Source: ZC4RG29 sp964521255 (GTDB lineage: Bacteria; Bacteroidota; Bacteroidia; Cytophagales; Cyclobacteriaceae). From it: DNA of 64,000 nt. The translations under genes and the position numbers were made by a program. Below are positions 34,172-43,207 of the stretch, one piece after another. The stretch spans positions 1 to 64,000 of the forward strand of contig CAZFRM010000024.1 in assembly GCA_964521255.1 (NCBI GenBank). The letters run 5' to 3'. The notes below the pieces were generated by a model, which was given only the letters and a program-made list of their open reading frames with translations, made no database searches and was not told the origin of the DNA. The number at the start of each line of letters is the position of its first letter. The stretch's first letter is position 1.

Positions 34172-35956
34172 ATGGAAAACATCCGCAATTTTTGCATAAT
34201 AGCGCATATTGACCACGGAAAGAGCACTTTGGCTGACCGGCTTTTAGAGTTTACGGGCACGCTTACTAACCGCCAAATGGAAGCCCAGGTACTGGATAAC
34301 ATGGACCTGGAAAAAGAGAAGGGCATTACCATTAAAGCACATGCCATCCAGATGAACTATAAGCTGGATGGAAAAGAGTATATCCTCAACCTGATCGACA
34401 CCCCCGGACACGTAGATTTTTCATACGAGGTTTCCCGTTCCATCGCTTCCTGCGAGGGAGCCCTTTTGATTGTGGACGCCAGCCAGGGAATTGAAGCTCA
34501 GACTATTTCAAACTTATACCTCGCCCTCGAGCACAACCTGGAGATCATTCCGGTACTGAACAAGATTGATCTTCCGCATGCTATGCCAGAGGATGTAACA
34601 GACGAAATTGTGGAACTCATTGGGTGCAAACGTGAAGATGTAATTCACGCCAGCGCAAAAGAAGGTATCGGCATTGAAGATATTTTGAAAGCCGTTGTTC
34701 AACGTATCAAACCTCCACAAGGTGATCCGAAGGCGCCGCTTCAGGCGATGATATTTGACTCAGTATTCAATTCATTCAGAGGTATTGAATGTTACTTCCG
34801 TGTTTTCAATGGAACGATAAAAAAAGGAGACAGGATCAAGTTTGTCAGCACAGGCCAGGAGTATAATGCCGATGAGATCGGTGTGCTCAAGCTTGACAAG
34901 CAACCGCGCACCGAAATAAGTGCAGGTAACGTGGGCTATCTTATTTCAGGAATTAAAATAGCGAAGGAAGTACACGTGGGCGATACCATTACAAGCGTAT
35001 CTAATCCGGCACCGTCATTAAGAGGATTTGAGCAGGTTAAGCCAATGGTATTTGCTGGTATTTATCCGGTGGAAACTTCAGAGTTTGAAGAATTGCGTGA
35101 CGCAATGGAGAAGCTTCAACTGAATGATGCATCACTGGTTTGGGAACTGGAGACATCAGCTGCATTAGGTTTTGGTTTCCGGTGCGGTTTCCTGGGAATG
35201 CTTCACATGGAAATCATCCAGGAGCGCCTGGAACGTGAGTTCAACATGACGGTAATTACTACTGTGCCTTCTGTGCAGTTTAAGGCTTACCTGACGGATG
35301 GTGAAGAAATCAGTATCAATGCTCCTTCTGAAATGCCTGATCCTACCCGGTTGGATCATATTGAAGAACCCTTTATCAAAGCGCAGATCATAACGAAGAC
35401 TGAATATATTGGTGCGATCATTACATTATGTATGGACAAGCGTGGTCAGATTAAGAATCAGCATTACCTGACTACGGATCGGGTGGAAATGACTTTTGAA
35501 ATGCCGCTGTCGGAAATTGTATTCGACTTCTTTGACAAACTGAAAACTATTTCACGTGGATACGCTTCGCTGGATTATCACCTGATCGGCTTCCGTGAAT
35601 CGGAAATGGTAAAACTGGATGTTATGTTGAATGGTGAAAAGGTAGACGCCCTGAGTGCAATCGTTCACCGCGGTAAATCACAAGAGTGGGGAAGAAAGCT
35701 TTGTGAGAAATTGAAGGAACTGATTCCACGTCACATGTTTGAGGTAGCCATTCAGGCCGCTATTGGTCAGAAGATCGTGGCGCGTGAAACGATCAGCGCT
35801 ATCCGCAAGAACGTGATTGCAAAATGTTATGGTGGGGATATCTCCCGTAAACGTAAACTGTTGGAAAAGCAGAAGAAAGGTAAGAAGCGCATGCGCCAGA
35901 TTGGTACGGTGGAAGTTCCGCAGGAAGCATTTATGGCGGTGTTGAAAATTGATTAA
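34172..35956 (+). CDS. lepA: Elongation factor 4 (LepA) GTPase
   Basis: 594 residues, the usual LepA length. The GTPase motifs are clear: IAHIDHGKSTLADRLLE (P-loop), DTPGHVDFSYEVSR, and LNKIDLP. Domains II, III and V resemble EF-G, and the LepA-specific C-terminal domain is present (LSAIVHRGKSQEWGRKL ... KCYGGDISRKRKLLEKQKKG). It acts on ribosomes, back-translocating or aiding initiation under stress. The gene is followed by the inverted 25-bp repeats at 35964-36034. Confidence 0.98.
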   Translation: MENIRNFCIIAHIDHGKSTLADRLLEFTGTLTNRQMEAQVLDNMDLEKEKGITIKAHAIQMNYKLDGKEYILNLIDTPGHVDFSYEVSRSIASCEGALLIVDASQGIEAQTISNLYLALEHNLEIIPVLNKIDLPHAMPEDVTDEIVELIGCKREDVIHASAKEGIGIEDILKAVVQRIKPPQGDPKAPLQAMIFDSVFNSFRGIECYFRVFNGTIKKGDRIKFVSTGQEYNADEIGVLKLDKQPRTEISAGNVGYLISGIKIAKEVHVGDTITSVSNPAPSLRGFEQVKPMVFAGIYPVETSEFEELRDAMEKLQLNDASLVWELETSAALGFGFRCGFLGMLHMEIIQERLEREFNMTVITTVPSVQFKAYLTDGEEISINAPSEMPDPTRLDHIEEPFIKAQIITKTEYIGAIITLCMDKRGQIKNQHYLTTDRVEMTFEMPLSEIVFDFFDKLKTISRGYASLDYHLIGFRESEMVKLDVMLNGEKVDALSAIVHRGKSQEWGRKLCEKLKELIPRHMFEVAIQAAIGQKIVARETISAIRKNVIAKCYGGDISRKRKLLEKQKKGKKRMRQIGTVEVPQEAFMAVLKID

Positions 35957-35963
35957 ATTTCTG

Positions 35964-36037
35964 ACCCCTAAATCCCCTAAAGGGGACTTGAAATACAGTT
36001 GATTCGAACAGTCCCCTTTAGGGGATTTAGGGGTAGG
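35964..36037. repeat. Inverted pair of cccctaaatcccct repeats between lepA and folD
   Basis: A 25-bp arm at 35964-35988 is the exact complement of 36010-36034. Each arm also contains its own small hairpin (tcccct/agggga). The right arm extends to a 28-bp stretch (36010-36037) identical to 62115-62142. It may act as a lepA terminator. Confidence 0.9.
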
Positions 36038-36058
36038 TCAAAGCCACTTCTTTTAAAA

Positions 36059-36946
36059 ATGACAGACACACAAACATACACCCTTATCGACGGACGAAAA
36101 GTCTCAACCGATATTAAAAATGAGATCACGCAAAAGGTGATTGACCGGAAAGCGGCTGGAAAAAAAGTGCCACACCTGGCAATCATACTGGTAGGCGATG
36201 ATGGTGCAAGTCAGACGTATGTAGATAACAAAGTAAAGTCTTGCAAAGCGGTTGGGTTTCACTATACGATGATGCGATTTGCCGACACCATCAGCGAAGA
36301 AAAACTGATGAAGCACATTGATCATGTAAACAATGATGATGATGTAGATGGTTTCATTGTTCAACTTCCGTTACCTCCGCATATTTCTGTTGAGAAAATA
36401 ACAGAGATGATTCGGCCGGATAAAGATGTAGATGGTTTTACCAACCAGAATTTTGGAAGCATTATTTCAAAAAGTCCGCTCCTGATGCCGGCAACTCCTT
36501 TCGGCGTGATGGAATTGCTGAGGCGTTACAATATAGAAACAGAGGGCAAGCATGCAGTGGTAGTTGGTGCGAGCCGCATCGCCGGAGCTCCGTTGAGTAT
36601 GATGCTGACAGAACATGGCCGTGCTACTGTAACGATTTGTCATAAGTATACCGAAGGACTTGCAAACTATACGCAAGCTGCGGATATTCTTTTTGTCGCT
36701 GTTGGTAAGCCGGGCCTTATCACAGCCAACATGATAAAAGAAGGAGCGGTGGTCATAGATATTGGTACAACACGTGTTGAAGGTCCTCAGTATCCTAAAG
36801 GATGGGCTATCCTCGGTGATGTTGATTTCAAAGGTGTAGCTCCCAAATGCTCCTATATTACTCCAACACCTGGTGGAGTTGGTCCCATGACAATAGCTTC
36901 CCTATTGTTAAACACGTTGCGGGCAACAGAACTTCGCAATCCATAA
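36059..36946 (+). CDS. folD: Bifunctional methylenetetrahydrofolate dehydrogenase/cyclohydrolase
   Basis: 295 residues from the ATG at 36059; a longer reading frame from 35999 would start inside the repeat and is rejected. FolD motifs are intact: LVGDDGASQTYVDNKVKSC (substrate and catalytic Lys region), DGFIVQLPLPPH, PATPFGVMELL, and the nucleotide-binding VVVGASRIAGAPLSMML. The C-terminal TPTPGGVGPMTIASLL is diagnostic. It interconverts 5,10-methylene- and 10-formyl-THF. queE follows 39 bp later, and pabB/pabC after that, giving a pterin/folate-flavoured cluster. Confidence 0.97.
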   Translation: MTDTQTYTLIDGRKVSTDIKNEITQKVIDRKAAGKKVPHLAIILVGDDGASQTYVDNKVKSCKAVGFHYTMMRFADTISEEKLMKHIDHVNNDDDVDGFIVQLPLPPHISVEKITEMIRPDKDVDGFTNQNFGSIISKSPLLMPATPFGVMELLRRYNIETEGKHAVVVGASRIAGAPLSMMLTEHGRATVTICHKYTEGLANYTQAADILFVAVGKPGLITANMIKEGAVVIDIGTTRVEGPQYPKGWAILGDVDFKGVAPKCSYITPTPGGVGPMTIASLLLNTLRATELRNP

Positions 36947-36985
36947 ATTATTATTAAGTCATTCAACAAATCAACCATTCACGCA

Positions 36986-37603
36986 TTGACCGCGGTTCAT
37001 TCATCGGTTACGCTTCCTTTAATGGAAGATTTTTACACCATTCAGGGTGAAGGTTTTTATCAAGGGCATGCTGCGTATTTTATTCGTCTTGGGGGATGTG
37101 ATGTTGGTTGTGTATGGTGTGATGTAAAAGAATCATGGGATGCTTCAGCTCACCCTCAGGTGAGGGTAGATGAAATGGCTTCCCGTGCAAAAGCCAGTGG
37201 AAGTGAAATAGCAGTTGTTACAGGAGGCGAGCCTGTAATGTATGATCTTGCTCCATTAACGGAAGCGCTTAAAGCATCGGGTTTACGTACGCACATTGAA
37301 ACGTCAGGAGCTTACCTATTAACAGGCACGTGGGATTGGGTTTGCTTCTCTCCCAAAAAATTCAAATCGCCACATCCATCAATATTCGAACAGGCGCATG
37401 AGTTAAAAATTATCATTTACAACAAAAGCGATTTTGAGTGGGCCGAAGAGTACGCTGCAAAAGTTTCTGCATCCTGCGAATTGTTTTTACAACCGGAATG
37501 GTCTAAAGAAAAAGAAATGTTGCCGTTGATAATTGCGTATGTAAAGGCCAATCCGAAATGGAAAGTCTCTTTGCAGATACACAAGTATATGAACATTCCC
37601 TGA
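36986..37603 (+). CDS. queE: 7-carboxy-7-deazaguanine synthase (radical SAM)
   Basis: 205 residues from a TTG at 36986; the first ATG (37022) would cut the protein just before EDFYTIQGEG. Relatives usually have about ten residues before that motif, so TTG is preferred, with moderate certainty. The radical SAM cluster motif is CDVGCVWC (C-x3-C-x2-C), followed by DVKESWDAS and TGGEPVMYD. It makes 7-carboxy-7-deazaguanine in the queuosine pathway. queD, which supplies its substrate, is 23 kb away at 60471. pabB starts 13 bp after its stop. Confidence 0.94.
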   Translation: MTAVHSSVTLPLMEDFYTIQGEGFYQGHAAYFIRLGGCDVGCVWCDVKESWDASAHPQVRVDEMASRAKASGSEIAVVTGGEPVMYDLAPLTEALKASGLRTHIETSGAYLLTGTWDWVCFSPKKFKSPHPSIFEQAHELKIIIYNKSDFEWAEEYAAKVSASCELFLQPEWSKEKEMLPLIIAYVKANPKWKVSLQIHKYMNIP

Positions 37604-37616
37604 TCGAGAATAACTG

Positions 37617-38594
37617 ATGAACATTTCTGAATTCACATCAACACTCAGCGAATGGGGCCGGACAAGCGTCCCATTTTTGTTTGTAGTGGATTTTGAAATG
37701 AAAAAACCAATTGCCCTACCGCTCGAAAATGTTTCAGCGAAAAATATTTTGTTTGATATTAACGGTTTCACTAATGCACCGCAAGAGCATTATGTCAGTG
37801 GAATGAATGATATAATTGAACTCACAAAACCCATTACCTCATCACAGTATAAAAAAAAGTTTGACAGGGTTTTGCATCATCTTGAATATGGCGATACCTA
37901 TTTAACTAATCTTACCATTGAAAGTGATATAAAACTTAAATGTTCGCTACGCGATATTTTTCTTTTGAGTAAGGCCCGGTATAAAATATTATACCAGGAT
38001 GAGTTCCTCGTTTTTTCACCGGAGATATTTATTCAAATAAATAACGGAAAGATTTATTCTTATCCTATGAAAGGCACCATCGATGCATCTATACCAAATG
38101 CAAGAGAAAAAATTCTTGCTGATAAAAAGGAACTCGCCGAGCATGTTACTATAGTCGATCTCATCAGGAACGATCTTAGCCAGGTCGCTGAAAATGTACA
38201 TGTAAAACGGTTTCGTTACATTGATGAATTGAAAACAAACTCAAAAACATTGTTTCAGGTGAGTTCTGAAATTGCAGGAAATATTTCAGCACACTATCCT
38301 GACCAACTTGGCGACATTCTTGTTTCATTATTACCGGCAGGATCGGTTAGTGGAGCACCCAAGCATAAGACATTGGAGATAATTCACGAAGCAGAAGGAA
38401 GTGACAGAGGTTATTACACAGGTGTGTTTGGTTATTTTGACGGAATGAATTTTGATAGTGGTGTAATGATTCGTTTCATTGAAAAGCGTGGTGACCAGTA
38501 TGTTTATAAGAGTGGTGGAGGAATAACCACGCAAAGTGTTGCCGAGGCCGAATACCAGGAAGCTATTGATAAAGTGTATGTCCCTGTTGATTGA
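37617..38594 (+). CDS. pabB: Aminodeoxychorismate synthase component I
   Basis: 325 residues, shorter than E. coli PabB because the N-terminal region is reduced, which is common in Bacteroidota. The chorismate-binding fold is clear: YPMKGTIDAS, LIRNDLSQV, LLPAGSVSGAPKHKTLEII and GYYTGVFGYFDG, ending SGGGITTQSVAEAEYQEAIDKV. It makes 4-amino-4-deoxychorismate for folate. The amidotransferase PabA is not in this window. It overlaps pabC by 17 bp, implying translational coupling. Confidence 0.93.
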   Translation: MNISEFTSTLSEWGRTSVPFLFVVDFEMKKPIALPLENVSAKNILFDINGFTNAPQEHYVSGMNDIIELTKPITSSQYKKKFDRVLHHLEYGDTYLTNLTIESDIKLKCSLRDIFLLSKARYKILYQDEFLVFSPEIFIQINNGKIYSYPMKGTIDASIPNAREKILADKKELAEHVTIVDLIRNDLSQVAENVHVKRFRYIDELKTNSKTLFQVSSEIAGNISAHYPDQLGDILVSLLPAGSVSGAPKHKTLEIIHEAEGSDRGYYTGVFGYFDGMNFDSGVMIRFIEKRGDQYVYKSGGGITTQSVAEAEYQEAIDKVYVPVD

Positions 38595-39174
38595 ATCTAT
38601 AAAATTACTGGATGGTAAGTTTCATAACTTGTTCTATCATGAACAACGCATGCGCAGTTCACTTGAAGATCTTTGTGGAGTAGAAGATTCATTTAACCTG
38701 GAGGAGTTTCTTATCAATTTTAAAATTCCAAAAGTAGGATTATACAAATGCAGAATTGTTTACGATGAGATTAAAAGGGAAGTAGAGTTTATTCCCTATG
38801 TGCCGAAACCTGTCAACACTTTGAAGGTTGTTGAAGGCAATGGAATTGATTATGAATACAAGTACAAAGACCGGGAAGAAATAGACAAACTTTTTGCGTT
38901 AAGAGAAACTTGTGATGATATTCTCATTATCAAAGACGAGCTTGTTACGGACTCTTCATTCTCAAATATTGTCTTCAAACGAGACGGGGAGTGGTTTACA
39001 CCCCGGTCAGCATTGCTGAGGGGAACAATGCGTAATTCGTTGTTAGAAACCCGGATAATTAAAGAAGAAGAAATAAGAAAAGAAGATATTTCTTCGTTTG
39101 AAAGTTTTAAGCTCATCAATGCAATGCTTGGATTTGAAGGGCCGGAAATAAATATTTCTAACATTATTTTTTAG
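38578..39174 (+). CDS. pabC: 4-amino-4-deoxychorismate lyase (class IV aminotransferase fold)
   Basis: 198 residues from the ATG at 38578, which overlaps pabB by 17 bp; an upstream ATG (38536) lies deeper within pabB and is less likely. It is a small fold-type IV PLP enzyme: ESIKLLDGKFHNLFYHEQRM at the start, a candidate PLP lysine in YKYKDREEID, and DSSFSNIVFKRDGEWFTP for the cofactor phosphate region. Pairing with pabB supports the lyase role, giving p-aminobenzoate for folate. The call rests partly on context, because class IV enzymes are hard to separate by sequence. Confidence 0.88.
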   Translation: MSLLIESIKLLDGKFHNLFYHEQRMRSSLEDLCGVEDSFNLEEFLINFKIPKVGLYKCRIVYDEIKREVEFIPYVPKPVNTLKVVEGNGIDYEYKYKDREEIDKLFALRETCDDILIIKDELVTDSSFSNIVFKRDGEWFTPRSALLRGTMRNSLLETRIIKEEEIRKEDISSFESFKLINAMLGFEGPEINISNIIF

Positions 39175-39217
39175 TTTTAAAGATACTTATGTATTTGTTA
39201 AAATAGTTTCCTTAGAT

Positions 39218-41275
39218 ATGATGAATCAAGTCATATGTACAACGATAAAATATTTGATGCGCCTTCGTGTCTTTGTGCCTTCGTGGCAGCAACAAAAATA
39301 TCTCGCCACAAAGGCACAAAGGCACAAAGAGGAATACATCAGTTCCTTTATTAGATTAGCAGGTGCTACTTTATTTTTTTTCTGTTTCACGTTCACTTCA
39401 TTTTCCCAGGTTTCTTTAAGTACAAAATCGAAGAAGGCTATTGAACTTTATACTGAGGCTGACAACTATCGCGTGCGGGGGCAAAATCAGCAAGCTATAA
39501 GTTTGCTGAATATGGCCATTGAGAAGGATAAAAATTTTGCTGAGGCTTATTATCGTCTTGGTCTTGTATACTTTTCAATGAAACATTACCCAACGGCCAT
39601 TCAGAATTTTGAAAAAGGTCTGTCATTAACCTCTGATCCTAAAAAACAAAAAGTGTACTGGTTTGATCTTGGAGAGAGCTATCTGAATTCCGGAAACTAT
39701 GAAAAGGCAATTTCCTACCTGGAAAATTTTTTAAAGGCCGAGGCGCAGGGCACACAAAAATATCAGCGGGCCAGGATGATGCTGGAGAGTGCGCGGTTTG
39801 CCGTTCAAAACAAGGAGGCCGCATCACAATTCAAACAGCGTCCATTAAGTGATACGGTGAATCGTTTTGCAATGCAATATTTTCCGGTGCTTACCGCTGA
39901 TCAGCAGGAACTAATTTTTACTCGCCGTGTACGACATGATGATAATGCCGATGAAGATTTGGTTGTCTCACGTAAAGACGCAAAAGGTAAATGGCTGGCG
40001 CCTGTTTCTTTATCGCCCAATATCAACTCACAATGGAATGAAGGAACATGCACAATTTCAGCAGATGGACGAAAACTTATTTTTACTTCCTGTATCGGTC
40101 GTGAGGGTTTTGGAAGTTGTGATCTTTTTCAAAGCATTAAAATTGGTAATGAATGGACGGTTCCTGAAAATCTGGGAGCAAACGTAAATACAACAGATTG
40201 GGAATCGCAACCATCGCTCTCGGCGGATGGCCGCACATTATATTTTGTTTCGGATCGGAGAGGTGGGCAAGGGCGAAGGGATATTTGGGTGTCAAAACTT
40301 AATGAAGATGGCAATTGGATGAAGGCAGTAAATGCTGGTAAGCCGGTCAACACACAGTATGATGAAATCTCACCCTTCATTCACGTTAATGGTAAAACTT
40401 TGTACTATGCAACTAACGGACTACCCGGATTTGGTGGATATGATCTTTACTTCGTAGAAAAAAATTCAGAAGGTCAATGGTCGAAGCCAACGAATGTTGG
40501 AGCGCCGATTAACAATCATCAAGACCAATTTTCTTTATTCATTACTGCCGATGGTAAAAAAGGATATTACGTACATGAGGAGCATGTTAAAGAAGGCTAT
40601 GACGCCAGCAGAATTTTTGAGGTTGATATTCCCGAAGAATCTCAGATTAAGTTTCGAAGCAACTATGTGAAAGGAACAGTGCGTGACAAACAGACGCATG
40701 AAAATCTTAACGCTTCTATTGAACTCATCAATATTAATACTAATGAGGTCGTCTCTCTTGTTCGTTCCGACAGTATAACGGGAGAATACCTTATGGTTCT
40801 TACGCAGGGAGATGAGTATGGATTATATGTAAACAAAAGGGGGTATGTATTTCATAGTTTGAATTTTAATTATTCAGAGGTTAATGATTTTGAACCCATC
40901 ATTTTAAATATTGAATTAGAAAAAATAAAAGAAGGGTCTGTCTCCGTATTAAAAAATATTTTCTTTGACACAGATAAGTATGATCTAAAGGAGAAATCAA
41001 TTACAGAACTTCAGAAAATCAAACGCTTTTTAAATGAAAACCCTTCCACCCGTATTGAGATTAGCGGCCATACAGACAATACCGGATCGGTAGTACATAA
41101 TAAACAATTATCCGAGAATCGAGCCCAATCAGTCTACGCTTACCTCATAGGGAACGGCGTTGATTCGAAGCGATTAATTACAAAAGGTTATGGACCAGAT
41201 AAGCCCATCGGCTCAAATGAGACAGAAGACGGCCGGCAGTTAAACCGGAGAATTGAATTTAAGGTAATCCGGTAA
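39218..41275 (+). CDS. OmpA-family protein with TPR and PD40 beta-propeller repeats
   Basis: 685 residues as read from 39218, but the start is uncertain. A signal-peptide-like core (LAGATLFFFCFTFTSFSQ) lies at about 48-65, so 45 residues precede it. About 17-36 of these are encoded by a dispersed repeat. After the signal come TPR repeats (about 75-190), PD40/WD40-like propeller repeats (about 215-460, with LSADGRTLYFVSDRRGG), a carboxypeptidase-regulatory-like domain (about 485-560) and an OmpA C-terminal peptidoglycan-binding domain (about 575-685, ISGHTDNTGS and LSENRAQSVYAYL). It resembles PorE-like or OmpA proteins that tie outer-membrane machinery, including T9SS, to peptidoglycan. Confidence 0.9.
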   Translation: MMNQVICTTIKYLMRLRVFVPSWQQQKYLATKAQRHKEEYISSFIRLAGATLFFFCFTFTSFSQVSLSTKSKKAIELYTEADNYRVRGQNQQAISLLNMAIEKDKNFAEAYYRLGLVYFSMKHYPTAIQNFEKGLSLTSDPKKQKVYWFDLGESYLNSGNYEKAISYLENFLKAEAQGTQKYQRARMMLESARFAVQNKEAASQFKQRPLSDTVNRFAMQYFPVLTADQQELIFTRRVRHDDNADEDLVVSRKDAKGKWLAPVSLSPNINSQWNEGTCTISADGRKLIFTSCIGREGFGSCDLFQSIKIGNEWTVPENLGANVNTTDWESQPSLSADGRTLYFVSDRRGGQGRRDIWVSKLNEDGNWMKAVNAGKPVNTQYDEISPFIHVNGKTLYYATNGLPGFGGYDLYFVEKNSEGQWSKPTNVGAPINNHQDQFSLFITADGKKGYYVHEEHVKEGYDASRIFEVDIPEESQIKFRSNYVKGTVRDKQTHENLNASIELININTNEVVSLVRSDSITGEYLMVLTQGDEYGLYVNKRGYVFHSLNFNYSEVNDFEPIILNIELEKIKEGSVSVLKNIFFDTDKYDLKEKSITELQKIKRFLNENPSTRIEISGHTDNTGSVVHNKQLSENRAQSVYAYLIGNGVDSKRLITKGYGPDKPIGSNETEDGRQLNRRIEFKVIR
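39259..39330. repeat. Dispersed inverted repeat inside the OmpA gene 5' end
   Basis: Arms ctttgtgccttcgtggc (39271-39287) and gccacaaaggcacaaag (39305-39321) pair at 16 of 17 positions. The second arm continues with another ggcacaaag copy. The word family is shared with 33438-33516. It falls within the reading frame before the signal peptide of the OmpA-family protein. Confidence 0.85.
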
Positions 41276-41442
41276 AATAGGCTGTGTTTAGAGACAGTTG
41301 TCAGAGTGTTCACACTTGGTTATTGCGTGATGTATTGTATCGCTGCTTTGTCCCAGACAATAGTTTTTCAAGTTGCCCGCCCCCACTTGCATAACCAACA
41401 GTTACCACGTTAGCTTTACCTTACCTACATACATAGACATCA
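41276..41442. other. Intergenic stretch between convergent genes
   Basis: 167 bp between the OmpA-family gene and the AlbA-type gene. I see no gene, strong hairpin or recognisable repeat. It marks the left edge of a stretch of more accessory character (41.4-43.2 kb). Confidence 0.4.
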
Positions 41443-42891
41443 TCAAGCCCAGAAAGGAATGTAGCTGGCATATTTCTTTGAAGTACTATCCGGGTCTGCT
41501 AGTTTGATTAACCCTGCTTCGATTGTCTCTGCAATAATTCGGGAAGCCATCGGATAATTCTTTTCTGAAATGTTAAATCGTTTTCTTACCGATTGATTAT
41601 TGGTTTGCTGGTTATTCACAAGATTTAGAACGCAATGCTGAAAACATGCTCTCACTCTGTCCTCGCGATCCATTTTTGTGAGCGGCTTGGGGGCATAGAT
41701 GAACACACGTGTATAGTCATCACCTCGCTCAAATTTGGGTGCAGGTAGTTGATAAGATTCAATAGCTTCGATGGCACGGTCGATGCCGCTACCTCGTTCT
41801 TCACAAATATTCAATCTTCTTAATAAAGAAGCCAGCGATTCATTCCTAGACTTAGGAGCTGTGTCAATAAACCGGTTTGTATCAACTAAAGGAACACCCG
41901 GATTTGTAATCTCAATGCGATCAGGGAAAATTTCTATAAGTACACCAGTGCCTGTAATCGAAAAGTCCTGATGGATTAACGCATTGGCCACAAACTCACG
42001 AATGGCTTTTTCCGGATACATCTTTACCTGCTTTCGCAGAGCGGATTCAATTACTTCATTGCCTGGCAATTGGTCCATGATGTACTGAATCAATCGTTCA
42101 AAAGAAGCTGCGTATCCATAAAGCCCGTCTCGTTCTTTAATCGCTTCCGTTCGGCCTGCTGATTTATAAACAACGAGACGAACAGCCTTTCTCTTTAAGG
42201 TATTGAATTGTGTAATCTCTTTGGCGAACAGTATAGCCCCCAGGTTTGCAATGTCCCATAGGTCTTGATTCTTCTTAACCAACTCCTCATTTTCCAAAAT
42301 TTCTACAATCTTTGGTCTGTCAACAGGAATTTTTTTGTCGATCAGTTTAAAATAGCTTTCATAATCCAGTAAGGTTAATACATCTTCGGTAGATACTTGA
42401 TGCTTTGCAATTTGCTCTTCGAATGAAAAGCCACGCGACCGGGCGATTAAATCTTTCACTTCATTGCGCGACATTTTTACAGTTTGTCCGGCCGACCGTT
42501 TGTAACTATCAAACAAATCGCTGCCACGCAGATGCACCGGAAGTTCGTTGCTCTCCGGAATGTGAATAAAAAGCAGTTCGGTTTCTTTGAAACCCTGATA
42601 GGTATGCTCAATGCTTACCGGTGGCGTAAGGTTGTTGCGGGCAATGTTACCCAACTTTTGAATAATCTCATCACCTTCGATTTTACTTATGCCAGCTAGC
42701 GTTGCATCGGCATTCACGCCAAATACCAAAATGCCACCCCCGGTATAGTTGGCAAATGCGCTCAAATGCTTGGCGAGCCGATCTGTTTTGCTGGAGAGGC
42801 CGCTCTTCCAATCCAGTTCGTTCAGTTCCGTGGGCACAGTGCCCAGGCTCTTGTGAAGCAGTAAAATGGCTTTGTTTTGCCAGTCATTCAT
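41443..42891 (-). CDS. AlbA_2/Schlafen-type DNA-binding and GHKL-like ATP-binding protein
   Basis: 482 residues. An AlbA_2 (divergent AAA-4/Schlafen) domain lies at about 20-135 (KHLSAFANYTGGGILVFGVNAD is its central pattern, quoted in part). A GHKL-like ATPase region is at about 285-395, with an N-box-like REFVANALIHQDF and a glycine motif CEERGSGIDRAIEA. A winged-helix C-terminus is likely (about 410-475). Such proteins are annotated as ATP-dependent DNA-binding transcriptional regulators and are frequent next to restriction-modification or other defence genes. A restriction-modification remnant lies just upstream (42979-43095). Confidence 0.88.
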   Translation of the reverse strand: MNDWQNKAILLLHKSLGTVPTELNELDWKSGLSSKTDRLAKHLSAFANYTGGGILVFGVNADATLAGISKIEGDEIIQKLGNIARNNLTPPVSIEHTYQGFKETELLFIHIPESNELPVHLRGSDLFDSYKRSAGQTVKMSRNEVKDLIARSRGFSFEEQIAKHQVSTEDVLTLLDYESYFKLIDKKIPVDRPKIVEILENEELVKKNQDLWDIANLGAILFAKEITQFNTLKRKAVRLVVYKSAGRTEAIKERDGLYGYAASFERLIQYIMDQLPGNEVIESALRKQVKMYPEKAIREFVANALIHQDFSITGTGVLIEIFPDRIEITNPGVPLVDTNRFIDTAPKSRNESLASLLRRLNICEERGSGIDRAIEAIESYQLPAPKFERGDDYTRVFIYAPKPLTKMDREDRVRACFQHCVLNLVNNQQTNNQSVRKRFNISEKNYPMASRIIAETIEAGLIKLADPDSTSKKYASYIPFWA

Positions 42892-43207
42892 ATTCTCTCA
42901 GTTACATAACCGTTACATAAGTAAAAATCTGAAAACCAGTGTTTTACATGGATTTTAGTCCTGCCGTACGGGCTTTCATTACATAAACTCAATCCTCTTC
43001 CCCAGCTCCCTACCCATGCGGTACTTTATATCGTAGTTGATGATGAAGTCTAGTTCGGTATTGGTGAGTCCGAAATGCGCACATATCTTATTGAGTTAAT
43101 TTTGTCAATAATGGATTTGGATAGTGATGGGATAAATTGACCCGTCCCCAAAATAGTTTACACTTTTGGTTAAAAGTCCTGATTCAAATTTATAGTCAAC
43201 AATTTAT
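42892..43207. other. 316-bp gap holding a gene remnant and possible IS scar
   Basis: The gap contains a 38-codon remnant (42979-43095), repeated gttacataa words just upstream of the AlbA-type gene (42901-42919), and tgacccgtccccaaaatag from 43138, which looks like an insertion-sequence end. No complete gene is present. Confidence 0.5.
42979..43095 (-). pseudogene. C-terminal remnant resembling a restriction-modification DNA methylase
   Basis: On the minus strand an open stretch of 38 codons runs from just after an in-frame TAA to a TAA at 42981-42979. It has no start codon at its head. It reads LNKICAHFGLTNTELDFIIN (first 20 residues), then YDIKYRMGRELGKRIEFM. The LT.(T/E)ELDFIINYDIKYRMG pattern is one I associate with the extreme C-terminus of Eco57I-type restriction-modification methylases in Bacteroidota. 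No upstream methylase sequence remains, so this looks like the tail left after a deletion or replacement. The family call is from memory of the pattern and is moderate at best. Confidence 0.5.

Noticed and set aside
35999..36058. Upstream extension of folD
   Set aside because: The added residues are encoded by the dispersed repeat, and FolD proteins normally start close to the ATG at 36059.
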